Assembly: GCA_014377155.1 (NCBI GenBank)
Contig: JACMQD010000220.1
Location: 1 to 16,591, forward strand
Direction of reading: 5' to 3'
DNA length: 16,591 nucleotides
Source: Herminiimonas sp.
Lineage (GTDB): Bacteria; Pseudomonadota; Gammaproteobacteria; Burkholderiales; Burkholderiaceae
Below, in pieces: positions 15,353 through 16,591 of the stretch (position 1 is its first letter; each line of letters begins with the position of its first letter). The position numbers were made by a program, and so were the translations under genes. A model generated the notes under the pieces. That model was not told where the DNA came from. It did no database searches and saw only the letters and a program-made list of their open reading frames with translations.

Positions 15353-16591
15353 ATGATGGATCGACGACATTTTCTGCAAGCGATGGCTATCACCAGTGGC
15401 AGTCTGATGTCCATCGGACCCGATGCCTGGGCCATGGCGCCGGATATCGCGTCGGCGCACCCGCGAAAATTAATCGTGATCATGCTGCGTGGTGCAGTCG
15501 ACGGCCTCAATGTCGTCGTGCCATACGGTGACGCCAATTATTACCGCTTAAGGCCAACGATCGCCGTAGCCCGACCCGGCCAAGAAAACGGCGCACTAGA
15601 TCTGGATGGCTATTTCGGACTGCATCCGGCATTGGGATCGTTGCAGGAATTGTGGCGCGAGCGCAAGCTGGCATTTGTCCACGCGGCCGGCTCACCGGAC
15701 CCGACACGCTCTCATTTCGATGCACAGGATTACGTCGAATCAGGCACGCCGAGTCGCAAGGGTACGCAAGATGGCTGGATGAATCGTTTATTGACGGTAT
15801 CGGGTGGAGCGAGCGTACCGACCCGCGCAATCAGCATCGGTCCGGTCATGCCGCGTATTCTCTCAGGACGCGCAGTGGCGACCAACATCGCATCAGGACC
15901 TGCCGGTACCCGCGCGACGCTGCTCGACCGCCCGCACATCGCGAATGCCTTCGATCAGCTCTACCAGACCAACGATCGCTTTGCGCAAATTTATCAACAA
16001 GCGCAGGTGGCACACAAGGAAGTAATGGCGTCGATGGAGAGCGAAAGCCAGTTGGCGGATGGCGGCGCGCCGCTGCCGAACGGTTTTCCCGATGACGCCG
16101 CGCGTCTGGCGACGCTGATGCGCAAAGATCCGAAAGTGCAATTTGCCTTCATGGCGTTGGGTGGATGGGATACCCATGCCAATCAAGGGGCGGGCACGGG
16201 CCAACTGGCCAATCGCCTTGCGCCGCTCGGCCAGGGTTTGGCAATTCTGGCCAAACGCCTGGGCCCGCTGTTCGATAGCACGACCATCGTGGTCGTGTCG
16301 GAATTCGGTCGCACGGTCCGTCAAAATGGCAACAACGGTACCGATCACGGTCATGGCAATGTGATGTGGATTCTGGGCGGCGCTGTCACTGGCGGAAAGG
16401 TCTACGGCGATTGGCAGGGGTTAGATGAAGCGCATTTGTATGAAGGACGGGACGTTCCGGTCACCACCGATTTCCGTCACGTGTTGGCACACATCGCCGA
16501 GCGCCATTTACGACTCTCCGACAAGCAGCTCATGGAATTATTTCCAGCCATGCCAGCCAGAGGCAGTGCTCCGGACTTCATTCGCGCCTAA
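15353..16591 (+). CDS. DUF1501 domain protein with Tat-type signal
   Basis: The 412-residue product ends with TAA at the last base of the window and is complete. The N-terminus MMDRRHFLQAMAITSGSLMS has a twin-arginine motif, a weakly hydrophobic stretch and an AWA cleavage site near residue 27, so export in folded form is likely. DUF1501 features are KLIVIMLRGAVDGLNVVVPY, SRKGTQDGWMNR, FMALGGWDTHANQG, VVVSEFGRTVRQNG and GTDHGHGNVMWILGG. The family has an alkaline phosphatase/sulphatase-like fold; the histidines and aspartates in WDTH and DHGHG probably bind metal (inference). The second ATG (15356) has better spacing from the GGGAGA box at 15345-15350 and may be the true start. It is co-transcribed with the DUF1800 gene. 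Confidence 0.92.
   Translation: MMDRRHFLQAMAITSGSLMSIGPDAWAMAPDIASAHPRKLIVIMLRGAVDGLNVVVPYGDANYYRLRPTIAVARPGQENGALDLDGYFGLHPALGSLQELWRERKLAFVHAAGSPDPTRSHFDAQDYVESGTPSRKGTQDGWMNRLLTVSGGASVPTRAISIGPVMPRILSGRAVATNIASGPAGTRATLLDRPHIANAFDQLYQTNDRFAQIYQQAQVAHKEVMASMESESQLADGGAPLPNGFPDDAARLATLMRKDPKVQFAFMALGGWDTHANQGAGTGQLANRLAPLGQGLAILAKRLGPLFDSTTIVVVSEFGRTVRQNGNNGTDHGHGNVMWILGGAVTGGKVYGDWQGLDEAHLYEGRDVPVTTDFRHVLAHIAERHLRLSDKQLMELFPAMPARGSAPDFIRA

Overview
The window is a GC-rich bacterial chromosome segment with short intergenic gaps. Its gene families (DUF1800/DUF1501 pair, SOUL haem-binding protein, tandem-domain UspA protein, paired VOC proteins) suggest a betaproteobacterium, probably Burkholderiales and perhaps Oxalobacteraceae. 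That placement comes from family recognition only; there is no rRNA or other marker gene here.

Left part (1-2501, all minus strand): a block of small accessory genes that is decaying. It holds a VOC/glyoxalase-fold gene cut by the window edge, a second VOC gene broken by one extra base in a homopolymer, an intact membrane-anchored protein of unknown function whose 3' end carries a 16-bp tandem duplication, and a heavily damaged Acg-type nitroreductase pseudogene. A stretch of about 1.1 kb without a recognisable gene follows (2502-3592). It contains a perfect FNR/Anr-type box with good -10 elements on both sides.

Middle left (3593-7429): on the plus strand, a long-chain acyl-CoA synthetase and a secreted SOUL-family haem-binding protein. 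Facing them on the minus strand is a tandem universal stress protein. It has its own FNR-like promoter whose flank matches that of the first FNR box, so low-oxygen control is a theme of this region.

Centre (7678-13138, minus strand): the most interesting locus. A protein of about 1340 residues has one adenylation domain, one carrier domain and then three repeats of [two membrane segments + left-handed beta-helix/hexapeptide domain]. This is the layout of Pls/PosA-type synthetases, of which epsilon-poly-L-lysine synthetase is the known example. It overlaps by an ATGA junction a compact Sfp-type phosphopantetheinyl transferase that would activate its carrier domain. Together they form a self-contained two-gene unit predicted to make an amino-acid homopolymer or conjugate at the membrane. 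The leader upstream has a sigma70-like promoter, a 12-bp palindrome at the predicted +1 and two adjacent inverted repeats. A two-domain cupin gene lies upstream in the same direction, and behind it is the C-terminal stump of a tautomerase gene.

Right part (13764-16591, plus strand): an exported DUF1800 protein and a Tat-type DUF1501 protein, 20 bp apart and clearly co-transcribed. No tRNA, rRNA, insertion sequence or CRISPR array was seen.
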